Shown here: positions 18,674 through 27,527 of the stretch, piece by piece
Position numbering within the stretch: position 1 is the first letter of the stretch
Layout: the number at the start of each line of letters is the position of its first letter
NCBI RefSeq assembly: GCF_001761485.1
Contig: NC_090774.1
Coordinates: 1,550,001 to 1,614,000 of the forward strand
Reading direction: 5' to 3'
Length of the DNA stretch: 64,000 nt
From: Yarrowia lipolytica
Lineage: Eukaryota; Ascomycota; Dipodascomycetes; Dipodascales
Program-made: the position numbers and the translations under genes
The notes under the pieces: generated by a model
What the model saw: only the letters and a program-made list of their open reading frames with translations
Told to the model about the DNA's origin: nothing
The model's database searches: none

Positions 18674-21644
18674 ATAGTATGGTGTGACCACGAGAAAGAT
18701 CAGTGGAATCCTTGAATCAAGTACGTACTAGTACAGTGTACAGTAGCTAGAACGACCTTGCTCGGGTCTGAACTCACCATGTTTTCAGATCGTATGGCTC
18801 AAGATCATGGTCTAACGCCACCAGTTCGGAGGACTCGAAGGCCCAGAAAACTTGTGAAAGACGTCCACTTCTGGTTCGAACTCTACCATGAAGCAATTAA
18901 TGCTGTGGAGACGTTTGTCTATGGCCCGTTGGCAACTATAAAGGGTGTCTAACGGTGGACACTTCACGATCTCCAATCATGAATCGTACATGCGATACTG
19001 CCGCCAAAGAGAGGACTAAGTGAGCGCACGGTAGAAGCAATTATACGAGAGAAGAGCGTAGAAGATGGGCAATGTGTAGAGGCAGCCAGATCAGCTTGGG
19101 TGTCAATCTTGCCCTGTTTCTGGGGGTTATCAGCGATCACAACAAGAATAATGTCGATCAGCGATCGTCAGGAAGGCAGATGTCAAGTAGGGTGCAAGGC
19201 AGGGGAGGGGGTTTGCACAGATGTTAATTATTGCTGCTGTGCAAACCATTGGGGAGAGAATTCCATAATGGAGGATATTATTTCATCCCCAATGTAGGTG
19301 AAGCAAGTTGCTGGAGGGTCGATTTGAGACACAGGGCGCCCTACTGTACCTTAACACTATCATCCCTTGCTAGTCTTATATTGGGTGGTTGAGATGGATA
19401 GATAATTTTATCAGCGATCACGTCGGACGGGGTCGATTGCACGTGTCTCTGCGTGGATATCAGCTGAGCAGGGCTGTTTCTGTGAGTTGGCACGTCTCCT
19501 TTAATTCACCATACACCCCACACACCTATTGTCCAGCTCTTTTGACGGGAGGTTGTTCTATAAGTAGCAAGGAGTAGCGAATATCCACCACAGGAGCCAC
19601 ACCTGCAGTTACACGTCGCGTGAATTACCAATGCGGTGATGCGGTGGGTGGTGTACAGTCATTAGAGACAGCGATACAGAGCACAGAGTGGTGAGATATC
19701 TTTCTTTCGCAGCTCTGTCTGAATAATACTGCAATAATTTCCCGAGCTACCTCCTGCACTGCATAGGGCTAACCCTAGTGATTGACAGTTCCTGGACCGA
19801 GAGATTGAGAGAGAGATTTTATGCAACGGGAGACGATTGTAAAGAGGGCGGGGGACGTGTAGCCCTGCTGGACGAGCTTGGCCAGCTCCGGTAGGCTCCT
19901 CCGAACCTCCTTCAAGCACTTCTGTCCTGTCTCCTGCACCCCTTACTTGCCAGCCTTTTTCGCGCCTTTTTCTTTTTTTTTGCTCCCTCTATCTGCAACC
20001 TTCTGCACATGGGAGGGCTGGGTGGTGCAGATGTCAACTTAATCATTGCGTGAGCCGTATGGAATTTGACAAGTAATTAGTGGAGCTTGTGGGTCGAATG
20101 GCAACTGATGGTAGTGCCAGTGCGCTGGTATGAAATGGCGTGTGCGGTGGCGGCTGATGTACTGTAGAATTGTGGCGTGTGGAGAGAGTGTGCTGTATGA
20201 TTACCACACTGCTTCAAAGGGCCCTCCCCACTCAGCGTAACATGATCACCACCTTGTCAAAATAGCAGCCAAAACCGTCTTGTTAGTCCGAGAGTAATCT
20301 AAGAGCATGTTCGGTGCTGAAGCGTCTGTCTAACAGAAACGTCGAATCGAACTTTCCCACACAGCGTTTCAGGCGTGAAACCCAGCTGAGACACTGGGCC
20401 CGGAGTCATCGTGTGTATCTCACCGTCCGCAGATAATTATCCCATAATTATCGCTTTTCCACCGCCGTACATGGGGAAGAAAAAGAGACCATCAAGAGGT
20501 CATGTACATACCCTTTTCTGTAGATCGAGAGATTGAGCTGTCATCTTCCAATGGGCTGTAATCTGACGCTACTGTCGCTTCCGTCTGTCTAGGCAATATC
20601 TGACATGCAACGAAACCAGTGCAACAACAGATGGCTCCCCTCTGCTTCTCCTACACAGGAACAGACAAGGTATCCCCCCTGGGGCCTGCCAATCTCCTGC
20701 GAAGCCGAAGACGCCAAGATTATTGCTTTTAGACAACATCAAGGTTCGTCCAACTGATATTGTGCCCGTTCCAAGCGTCGCTGGAAGCCCCAGACTAGCC
20801 TACCAGCAGCAAACTTTGGAGCTAGTGGTTAGCGTGGCGCTTCATGTAGCGGCCCTAGTCTGGAAACCATGGGGCTGTCAAGGCGGGTGCCTCTGCTTAT
20901 GGGACGACCGGAGAGTCTGCCGCCAGTTGTTTATCCATCTTGTCCCAAACGGGCAGAGACTCCAAAAGTGGCAGCCAGGGATAGATCTTCAAGTTGGGCA
21001 AACAAAGACAGAGGTCGGAAGAAGCAGTTGAAAGTAATTTCCCGAGTGTGAAGAAAGAAAAGAACAAACAAGCAGTTACTGCAAATGCAACCAGCTGCTC
21101 GTACTGGCATTTTGTTGCCACTAGCTCCCCCCACTACTGGATCTTGCTGCTCACGTAGGCAGCTCGTGTGAGGGGCCTGGCAACGTCAGCGACCCTCAAG
21201 AAAAAAAAAACCATGCTCTCAGCCCGACGTATTGACGGACAGACTTTCGCCAAAACGACAGAGTTCGTAAAAAGCAACGAGCTGGAGCTTGTGTGATTGA
21301 CTTTGTCGACTCGCATCCTCCCACAGAGCGTGCGCGTTCTCAGTTTGGAGAGAGTGCATGGCTAAAGTCAAGATTGGTTTTTTTTCTTTTTTAGTGATTT
21401 TTTTTTTCCAATCACCCCCCACAACAAGGTTTCGCACCCACCGCATCAAAGTGCTAAGAGGTGCAGTACGAACGACTCCTTGTTTCACCCTTCATTGGCG
21501 TGTTCTTGGTAATTTTCTTTTTCGACACACCTTTCGAGACCCATTCGAGACCATCTACACCACTACCGCGCCTACGAACCGCACCCCGACCGCACCCACG
21601 ACCCTACCCTCGGTCCCCACGCCCTACACCAAGTGAATCGGAAA

Positions 21645-21815
21645 GTGAGTATCTCAGGGGTAGACACGCGCGGCGTGAGAGCACAGTACAGCACCGAACA
21701 ACGGAACAAACAGCTCTGGCGACAACGGTCATGCAATTCTGACACGGTCGCGAACAGGTGAAAAATCCGGCGGACGTTCTCGTAGATATTAATAGCCACC
21801 CCAGAACTAACACAG
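21645..21815 (+). other. 5' UTR intron of the Ras exchange-factor gene
   Basis: GTGAGT at 21645 and CTAACACAG ending at 21815 match every other intron here, and the acceptor touches the ATG at 21816. No upstream ATG frame joins in phase at the donor, so the 171-base intron most likely lies wholly in the leader. Confidence 0.7.
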
Positions 21816-24800
21816 ATGGATCTAGAGCATCCCATCCCGCCCTTGAACGTGAACAAACTTGTTTCGTCTGAGTCGTTTGACTTTTCAGAGTCACCGTCAG
21901 ACCCCGTCCAGAAAATGCTCAAGCGGAGATCGCTGATTCAAGCCGCCAACAACGCCGCTCTCAAACACCAGCGCAAGAAGGAAACCGACCCTGGCCTCGA
22001 AACGCCTCCGCCATCGCCAGGTTTGGAGCAAGCTTCCCAAACTCAACTTGACAACTCCACCTCTTCTTCCCACAACACACTCAACAACGACATGGAGAGC
22101 TCTCCTCGAACGGCAGGCTCCAACTACACGTCGTCCATCAACATCGAGTCGCCACCGGACTCGCTGCAACAGGGCGCAGACACACAGTCGCCCCCGTCGT
22201 CTCGACAAACATCGGTGGCCTCGTACGACTCCAACGCGACCGACATTGAGTCGCGCAACTCGCTGAACTCGGTCTTTTTCGACTCCAAGGAGGCACCCGC
22301 AGACCCGCGCAAGATCACAAAGAAGGAAATCAAGCAGCGCGAAAACATCAGCGAGCTTTCAACTACCCCAGGCTCGCCCGACGGAACAGAAACAACCTCG
22401 GCGACAATCACAGCATCCGCAGCCACCGCCTCGGCCGCAGCAACGTCCGAAATGAACTCCATGTACCCATTTCTCAGAGCCGTGCACGCGTTCGACGCGC
22501 GCTCTCTCGAGACACACGACAAGGACTCTGTCTGTCTCTCCTTTAAACAGACAGACTGCATTTTGCTACATGGCATGGACGTGTCCGGATGGGGAGACGC
22601 CACTCTGCTACACACTGGTGAGCGAGGCTGGGTACCCACAAACTTCTTCCAGCCCTTCCAGGACCCAGAAGCAAATGCCCTGCTGGTAGCCGTGCAGAAG
22701 TTTGCTACCAACCCCAAATGTCACCCTACAAAGAACGGCCACACCTTTTCGCAAAACTCGGTCAACTCGGTCATTGCAGGCGTCCGAGCATTACTTCAGG
22801 CCTGCGGTGCCCTCACACGTGACTCCCCAGCCGTACGAAGCTCCAACTCGACGAAAAAATTCAGAAAGATGCTACTTGCCGAACTAGCCGTGTTTGTGGG
22901 ACAGGCCCGGGAGTCTAAGAACTCGACTGACGACGCACTTATCCAATCGCTGGTTCAAAGCTGCTACAACGTGGTGTGTCGAGCTGTCGTGTTTCTCGAC
23001 ATCTACAATCTCAAGCGAGACAAGTACGGCTCATCTCTAGGCAACTCGCTGGATGCAACGGCGCGACACTCCGTTGCATCCTCTCAGAGCATGCGTTCCG
23101 ATACCAGCACGTCCAGCCATGGACGTGTTTCTGGTCGAAGCTCACGCTCTGGGCCTCCATCGTCTCCTAGAAAGGATTCAGCCACAGGCGAAGACTCTCG
23201 TCAGTCTGTTGTTCTTCACAAGACTGCCCCCTTTGCCAATGCTCGTCTGGACGAGGTGTATGACGCCCTGATGGCATACTTAAGTCTGATTCTGCGTCTG
23301 CTCAATTTGCTCGACACGTCTCAGGATGACGGCCAGACCATTTCATCCCAGATTCTGTACATCGCCCGAAAGAGTATCGTTGCTTCTCGAGCTCTGATTT
23401 CCGCCACTGAGGACGTTTCCAATAGAACTCCCCGTACTCGACGAGCTGAACTAGAAGCCACCAAGGACAGGCTATACCGATTGGCCACCAAGTTGTGTGC
23501 CACCACTCGAGAGCTTGTGATTGATGAGGGCGCTACCCCCGAGTACGCCAACGAGCTTGTGCGTGTGGTCAACAAGTGTGCAAAGACAGCTGGAGAGTGT
23601 GTTTCTCGCTCCAAGTCTGTCTTGGAGTCCACTGGTGACTTCCAGCTGAGCAGTGACAGACCCTACCCCGACCTCAGAGGTACTACCGTGACTATCAACT
23701 CGTTCTACAACTTACGACCTGACTCTGCTCGAGTCGGCGAGTCTACTGCTTCCGAAGCCGAGGAGGAGGCTCCTCCTTCCACTGCTGACACTGACGATAC
23801 GACCCAGCTAACCATGCATTCGAACGCTTCCACAGAGAGCACTGCGACTGTCGACAAGCCTTATTACAAGCTGACATCGGCTGCTCGTCTTCGTCGATCC
23901 GTCGTGATTGACGAGGAAGGAGATGAAGGCAACTCCACAGTCGGTAACGATGATGATAACACGGCTGTAAACGAACTGGGACAAGAACAGGTGCAAGATG
24001 GAGACAAAGAGAAGCACGCCTCTTTGCTGCCTCCCTTGCCTCATGTGATTCCAATGAGCCAGGGTGAGGCTGTTCTCATCAGCGAGGAGGTCGGCGATGT
24101 CAGTGGAATCACCATGGCTTCGGCGGATGACGACACTGTGGATCTGTCGACGTTTGATCCTGCCAGCAATAATCTTGCCGCTGTTTCTGTGGAGGACCAG
24201 CTCATTGTCGGTGACCAGGGACAGATTCAGGGAGGTTCCATCCAGGCTCTTGTGAAGCACATCACCTCGACCGTCGACCCTTTCTTTGTGTCCGTTTTCT
24301 TCCTGTCTTTCCGACGCTTCTGCACTCCCATTGAGCTTGCTGAGTTTCTGGTTGAACGGTCTCAGAAGCCCGACGAGGATGTCGTCATCCGAGTGTTCAA
24401 CACCTTCAAGCAGTGGCTCGAGTCGTACTGGAAGGCTGGCGACGCTGAGGCTCTTCCACTGATGCGATCTTTCGCAGAGACTCTGGCCAAGGAGCACAAC
24501 AACTCCGCTACTGTGCTCAAAACTTTGGTGACCAAGGCCCAGGATCCCAATTACAAGCCTCCCATCCAAAAGTGGGTTGCTGTAGCAAACACCGGTCGTC
24601 CTGCAATGTCCATCTATAACTCTGGAGCTGTTCCTTCCAGCAACGTGAGCAAGTCTCAGCTGACGATGATCACCAGATTTTTCGACAACGTTGCCAACGC
24701 TGCATCTGATGCTGGCAATCGACGAACTGCTTCTCTGACCTCCAACCCCAACTGGGCTGCCCTTCGAAATGTGATTTCGCCCGAGGCCACTATTTCAATC

Positions 24801-25568
24801 GTTGGCTTCGATGCCTTTGACATTGCGCGACAGTTGACTCTCATTGACAATGAGCTGTTTTGTAAGATCAAAACGGAGGAGTTTATGGACCTCAACTTCG
24901 CCAGCAAGAAGCGAAAGCTCGGCAACGCGCAGAACATTGGAGCTATGACTCTCAACACCAACAAGCTCAGTGCTCTGGTGGGAGACTCCATTCTGCGTCA
25001 CGGGCTGAACGCCAAGCAGCGAAAGAACATTCTCAAGCAGTGGATCAGGATTGGCGACAAGTGCCTGGAGCTGGGCAACTTCAACTCACTGCTCACCATT
25101 GTCAGTGCTCTTCAGTCGGTGTCCATTATGCGACTTCGAAAGACGTGGGAGATGCTGTCTCCTCGGTACCAGACCCTCTTTGCGTCTCTCAAGGCCATTG
25201 TTCTGCCCGAGAAGAATTTTGTGGCGTACCGGTCTCGAATCCGGCAGCAAGACATTCCTTGTGTGCCTTACCTTGGTGTCTATCTGACCGACCTGACCTT
25301 CATCGAGGAAGGTAACGCCGACAAGCGTCTGTACATTCCTAAAGGAGGCGATGGACATGCGCCTTCCGTGTCTGTCATCAACTTTGACAAGCATGCTCGA
25401 ACCGCGAAGATCATTGGCGAGATCCAGCGATTCCAGATCCCCTACCGTCTTCAGCCCGTCAAGGAACTGCAGCAGTGGCTCCACATGGAGATGGACCGTG
25501 CTCAGAGTCTGATCAGTGAAGACAGTAACGGGCTGTGGCGACGATCTTGCATTGTCGAGCCCAAGTAA
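21816..25568 (+). CDS. CDC25: Ras guanine-nucleotide exchange factor with SH3 domain (CDC25-like)
   Basis: This 1250-residue protein would load GTP onto Ras at the membrane and so drive cAMP/PKA signalling. Domains in order: a low-complexity acidic and Ser-rich head (1-210); an SH3 domain at about 215-280 (AVHAFDARS, GWGDATLLHTGERGWVPTNF); a long linker with Ser-rich and helical parts; the REM/RasGEF-N domain at about 800-905 (QALVKHITSTVDPFFVSVF); and the catalytic Cdc25 domain at about 995-1240 (FDIARQLTLIDNELFCKI, LRHGLNAKQRKNILKQWIRI, PCVPYLGVYLTDLTFIEEGN). The SH3 plus REM plus GEF order matches Cdc25/Sdc25 rather than Bud5, which lacks the SH3. The start follows a leader intron directly. 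Confidence 0.9.
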   Translation: MDLEHPIPPLNVNKLVSSESFDFSESPSDPVQKMLKRRSLIQAANNAALKHQRKKETDPGLETPPPSPGLEQASQTQLDNSTSSSHNTLNNDMESSPRTAGSNYTSSINIESPPDSLQQGADTQSPPSSRQTSVASYDSNATDIESRNSLNSVFFDSKEAPADPRKITKKEIKQRENISELSTTPGSPDGTETTSATITASAATASAAATSEMNSMYPFLRAVHAFDARSLETHDKDSVCLSFKQTDCILLHGMDVSGWGDATLLHTGERGWVPTNFFQPFQDPEANALLVAVQKFATNPKCHPTKNGHTFSQNSVNSVIAGVRALLQACGALTRDSPAVRSSNSTKKFRKMLLAELAVFVGQARESKNSTDDALIQSLVQSCYNVVCRAVVFLDIYNLKRDKYGSSLGNSLDATARHSVASSQSMRSDTSTSSHGRVSGRSSRSGPPSSPRKDSATGEDSRQSVVLHKTAPFANARLDEVYDALMAYLSLILRLLNLLDTSQDDGQTISSQILYIARKSIVASRALISATEDVSNRTPRTRRAELEATKDRLYRLATKLCATTRELVIDEGATPEYANELVRVVNKCAKTAGECVSRSKSVLESTGDFQLSSDRPYPDLRGTTVTINSFYNLRPDSARVGESTASEAEEEAPPSTADTDDTTQLTMHSNASTESTATVDKPYYKLTSAARLRRSVVIDEEGDEGNSTVGNDDDNTAVNELGQEQVQDGDKEKHASLLPPLPHVIPMSQGEAVLISEEVGDVSGITMASADDDTVDLSTFDPASNNLAAVSVEDQLIVGDQGQIQGGSIQALVKHITSTVDPFFVSVFFLSFRRFCTPIELAEFLVERSQKPDEDVVIRVFNTFKQWLESYWKAGDAEALPLMRSFAETLAKEHNNSATVLKTLVTKAQDPNYKPPIQKWVAVANTGRPAMSIYNSGAVPSSNVSKSQLTMITRFFDNVANAASDAGNRRTASLTSNPNWAALRNVISPEATISIVGFDAFDIARQLTLIDNELFCKIKTEEFMDLNFASKKRKLGNAQNIGAMTLNTNKLSALVGDSILRHGLNAKQRKNILKQWIRIGDKCLELGNFNSLLTIVSALQSVSIMRLRKTWEMLSPRYQTLFASLKAIVLPEKNFVAYRSRIRQQDIPCVPYLGVYLTDLTFIEEGNADKRLYIPKGGDGHAPSVSVINFDKHARTAKIIGEIQRFQIPYRLQPVKELQQWLHMEMDRAQSLISEDSNGLWRRSCIVEPK

Positions 25569-25836
25569 GTTTCATTACTGGGTCTTTATTTATTTATATC
25601 TCTCTCTCATTTGATTGATGAATGAATTATGTATGTTATGAACCACTTCTTGTAGAATCACGATACTGAGTACTTTGTACAGTACATACAGTAGTTGCAT
25701 AGTTTGTGTAGTGGGGTGTAAGGCGGGGTTATTTAGGTGATAAAAGTCCACCGCTGATCAATACTTGTACTTGTACATACGATACCGGGACTTGTGCAAC
25801 TTCATAAGCACGTCAATTCTTTTTTAAATCGACAAT

Positions 25837-26529
25837 ATGAACTCCGGATACCATTACAACTACCCAGGATACCGCTACAGCTCTGTTGTCAACCCATTGT
25901 CACTTTCCTCTCCGACTCTGTTGAACCCGCCAGACGACCTGTTTTACGACTTCGAATCAGATGGGTACTACCAGGACTCCAAGAGATCTGCCTTTCAGTT
26001 GTTGGAGGATGCTCGAGAACAGTACGAGCACAAAAAGATATCACTAAGCAAGTACTTCGATACCACTGTGGCGTTGCTCAAAACTCTGGATACCTCAGTT
26101 CCGGTCTTCAGAAAAGCCGGGGCTATTATTAGATATCTACCCATTGATATCCTCGACAAGGTGCGGGACAACCATGTCACTGCCCTCCTGCTCGAAAAGC
26201 TCATCCACTACTTCTACCGTCTAGACTGGACTAATTTACTGAAAGCGTTGGAACAGGACAGAGACACCTGGTTGTTCAATGGTTCCGGTGACACCAATAA
26301 AGAAAAAGAGAACGACAACTACTCGTACGCTGAGGCAGCCCTGCAACAGACTCGTGATTATGAAAAGAGAACACGGCCGGAACAAAGGACTTTCCTACAA
26401 GTGTGTGTCTCGAGCGGCACACCCACATCCAAGACGCGAACACGTCGGTCGGCTGGAACACAATCTCCGCCATCCACTCCTGAAAAGCAAATCCTTCCCA
26501 TCTGCCCTACATTGGCTAACTTGAGATAG
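25837..26529 (+). CDS. Unknown protein, 230 residues
   Basis: I do not recognise this protein. It starts with a Tyr-rich segment (MNSGYHYNYPGYRYSS). The middle part, about 45-150, looks folded and helical, with charged/hydrophobic alternation such as SAFQLLEDAREQYEHKK and KLIHYFYRLDWTNLLKALEQ. The last 60 residues are basic and rich in Thr, Ser and Pro. No signal peptide or membrane segment was seen. It lies 268 bases after the Ras exchange factor on the same strand, with TACTTGTAC-type repeats (25762-25776) in its promoter. The base composition and defined middle part suggest a real gene; function is unknown. Confidence 0.65.
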   Translation: MNSGYHYNYPGYRYSSVVNPLSLSSPTLLNPPDDLFYDFESDGYYQDSKRSAFQLLEDAREQYEHKKISLSKYFDTTVALLKTLDTSVPVFRKAGAIIRYLPIDILDKVRDNHVTALLLEKLIHYFYRLDWTNLLKALEQDRDTWLFNGSGDTNKEKENDNYSYAEAALQQTRDYEKRTRPEQRTFLQVCVSSGTPTSKTRTRRSAGTQSPPSTPEKQILPICPTLANLR

Positions 26530-26693
26530 ATGGAGTGTATATTTAGCTTGTAGAATACTATAATAGAGTGATAGACAGACAGGTTATGGGATGGGGAATC
26601 ACGGGTCGTGGTATATAAGAGCGACCTACAGTAATACCGTCAGGGCGTCAATGAGTCATAATAAGTTATTGGTTGACATTGTTTTTTCCATAT

Positions 26694-26730
<37 letters not shown>

Positions 26731-27039
26731 CTAATGAATTCATTACAGCTATATATACCTAGTAAAGCGGGTTATTGGCGTTCCAATAAATCATAACACT
26801 TCTGAATCTTGGGCGATGTGTGCGCTGTGAGGCGGGGCTGTCGGTTTGTTTTTTCGACCGCCTTCGTCTAGTTGATGACATTGTCGTGGTCCCTGGGTAG
26901 TGAAATCATGGCTTAACAGATCGAGAAATCATATCAATCGTTTCATGTCTTATCCAGACTCGAGGTTGGTTTAGTTTGTTCTGATTACATAATCAGAAAA
27001 CAACGGCTCTGGTACAAAAACACTTTGTGTTCAGCGTCC
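26530..27039. other. Intergenic region with poly-T tract
   Basis: No gene seen. It holds the 3' flank of the unknown gene and the flank of the Pol III array. Its one striking item is a run of 31 T at 26696-26726. Confidence 0.5.
26696..26726. repeat. Poly-T run (31 bases)
   Basis: An uninterrupted run of T sits in AT-rich DNA. As poly-A on the other strand it could be the tail of a retroposed copy, but I found no LINE or gene-like sequence next to it and no clear target-site duplication. A simple homopolymer is the plain reading. Confidence 0.85.
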
Positions 27040-27120
27040 GCCTGGCTAGCTCAATCGGTAGAGCGTGAGACTCTTATACAAGAAATCTCAAGGCTGTGGG
27101 TTCAAGCCCCACGTCGGGCT
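27040..27120 (+). tRNA. tRNA-Lys (CUU) with 8-base intron
   Basis: The acceptor stem GCCTGGC pairs with GTCGGGC. The A box (TAGCTCAATCGG) and B box (GGTTCAAGCC at 27099-27108) are present. The anticodon stem TGAGA/TCTCA encloses the loop CTCTTA-A, with anticodon CTT. An 8-base insert (TACAAGAA) sits between positions 37 and 38, the standard place for a tRNA intron. It is the first member of a tRNA-tRNA-5S array. Confidence 0.93.
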
Positions 27121-27137
27121 ATTTGCGCTTTTCAATT

Positions 27138-27229
27138 TCCGATATAGTGTAGGGGCTATCACATCACGCTCTCATCAAGAAGTCTTCTTGAGAACCGTGG
27201 AGACCGGGGTTCGATTCCCCGTATCGGAG
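27138..27229 (+). tRNA. tRNA-Glu (CUC) with 20-base intron
   Basis: The acceptor TCCGATA pairs with TATCGGA; the B box is GGTTCGATTCC at 27208-27218. The anticodon stem TCACG/CGTGG holds CTCTCA and C, giving anticodon CTC. A 20-base intron lies after position 37. Outside the intron the sequence closely follows yeast tRNA-Glu. It starts 17 bases after tRNA-Lys and ends 4 bases before the 5S rRNA. Confidence 0.93.
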
Positions 27230-27233
27230 TTGT

Positions 27234-27352
27234 GGTTACGGCCATATCCTGGTGAAAATACGGCTTCCCGTCCGATCAGCCATAGTCAAGCACCAGAGAG
27301 CCTAGTTAGTATTGTAGTGGGAGACCATACGAGAATCCTGGGTGCTGTAATC
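27234..27352 (+). rRNA. 5S ribosomal RNA, dispersed copy fused behind tRNA genes
   Basis: About 119 bases match the yeast 5S rRNA pattern throughout: GGTTACGGCCATATC at the 5' end, CCCGTCCGATCAGCC, GTAGTGGGAGACCATACG and GGTGCTGTAATC at the 3' end, followed by six T. It begins only 4 bases after tRNA-Glu with no T-run between them. In Y. lipolytica 5S genes are known to be dispersed, and some are transcribed as tRNA-5S dicistrons using the tRNA promoter; this one fits that class with two tRNAs in front. Confidence 0.95.
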
Positions 27353-27358
27353 TTTTTT
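27353..27358 (+). terminator. Pol III terminator of the tRNA-5S array
   Basis: Six T directly follow the 5S rRNA. The only earlier T-run within the array is four T at 27129-27132 between the two tRNAs, which is usually too short for full termination in yeast. Confidence 0.8.
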
Positions 27359-27527
27359 GATATTTGTAGTTTTTTTTGTTTTTTGGACACGGTCTTTTTT
27401 TCACTATATTTTGTCTACGGGCACTTTTGATAGTCACATGACCCGACTTGCATATGCAATTGGTCTGGGGGGGACATTGATAGCTCCAAGTGCAGGTCAA
27501 AGCGCGCTATCCCACACTTTGAACGAC

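Larger units (their letters stand above)
18242..21815. other. 3.6 kb gene-free region upstream of the Ras exchange factor
   Basis: This is the largest gap in the window. Open frames here are short and without recognisable content. The left end holds the MET6 terminator. A 20-base tandem repeat lies at 18614-18673. Several GATCA/ATCAGCGATC words recur between 19130 and 19420. Pyrimidine-rich and A-rich tracts dominate 21190-21560, next to the exchange-factor leader. A long regulated promoter, a non-coding transcript or a lost gene are all possible. Confidence 0.5.

Noticed and set aside
18758-18952. 64-codon open frame with a basic then aromatic composition
   Set aside because: No homology recognised, no intron partner found, and length within chance for a 3.6 kb gap.
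23743-24569. Open frames antisense to the Ras exchange factor
   Set aside because: They overlap a long, well-supported coding region and show no domain content.
27357-27527. N-terminal extension of NPR3
   Set aside because: It would begin in the T-run after the 5S rRNA and encode a Phe-rich stretch absent from the family; the ATG at 27528 leads straight into the conserved fold.
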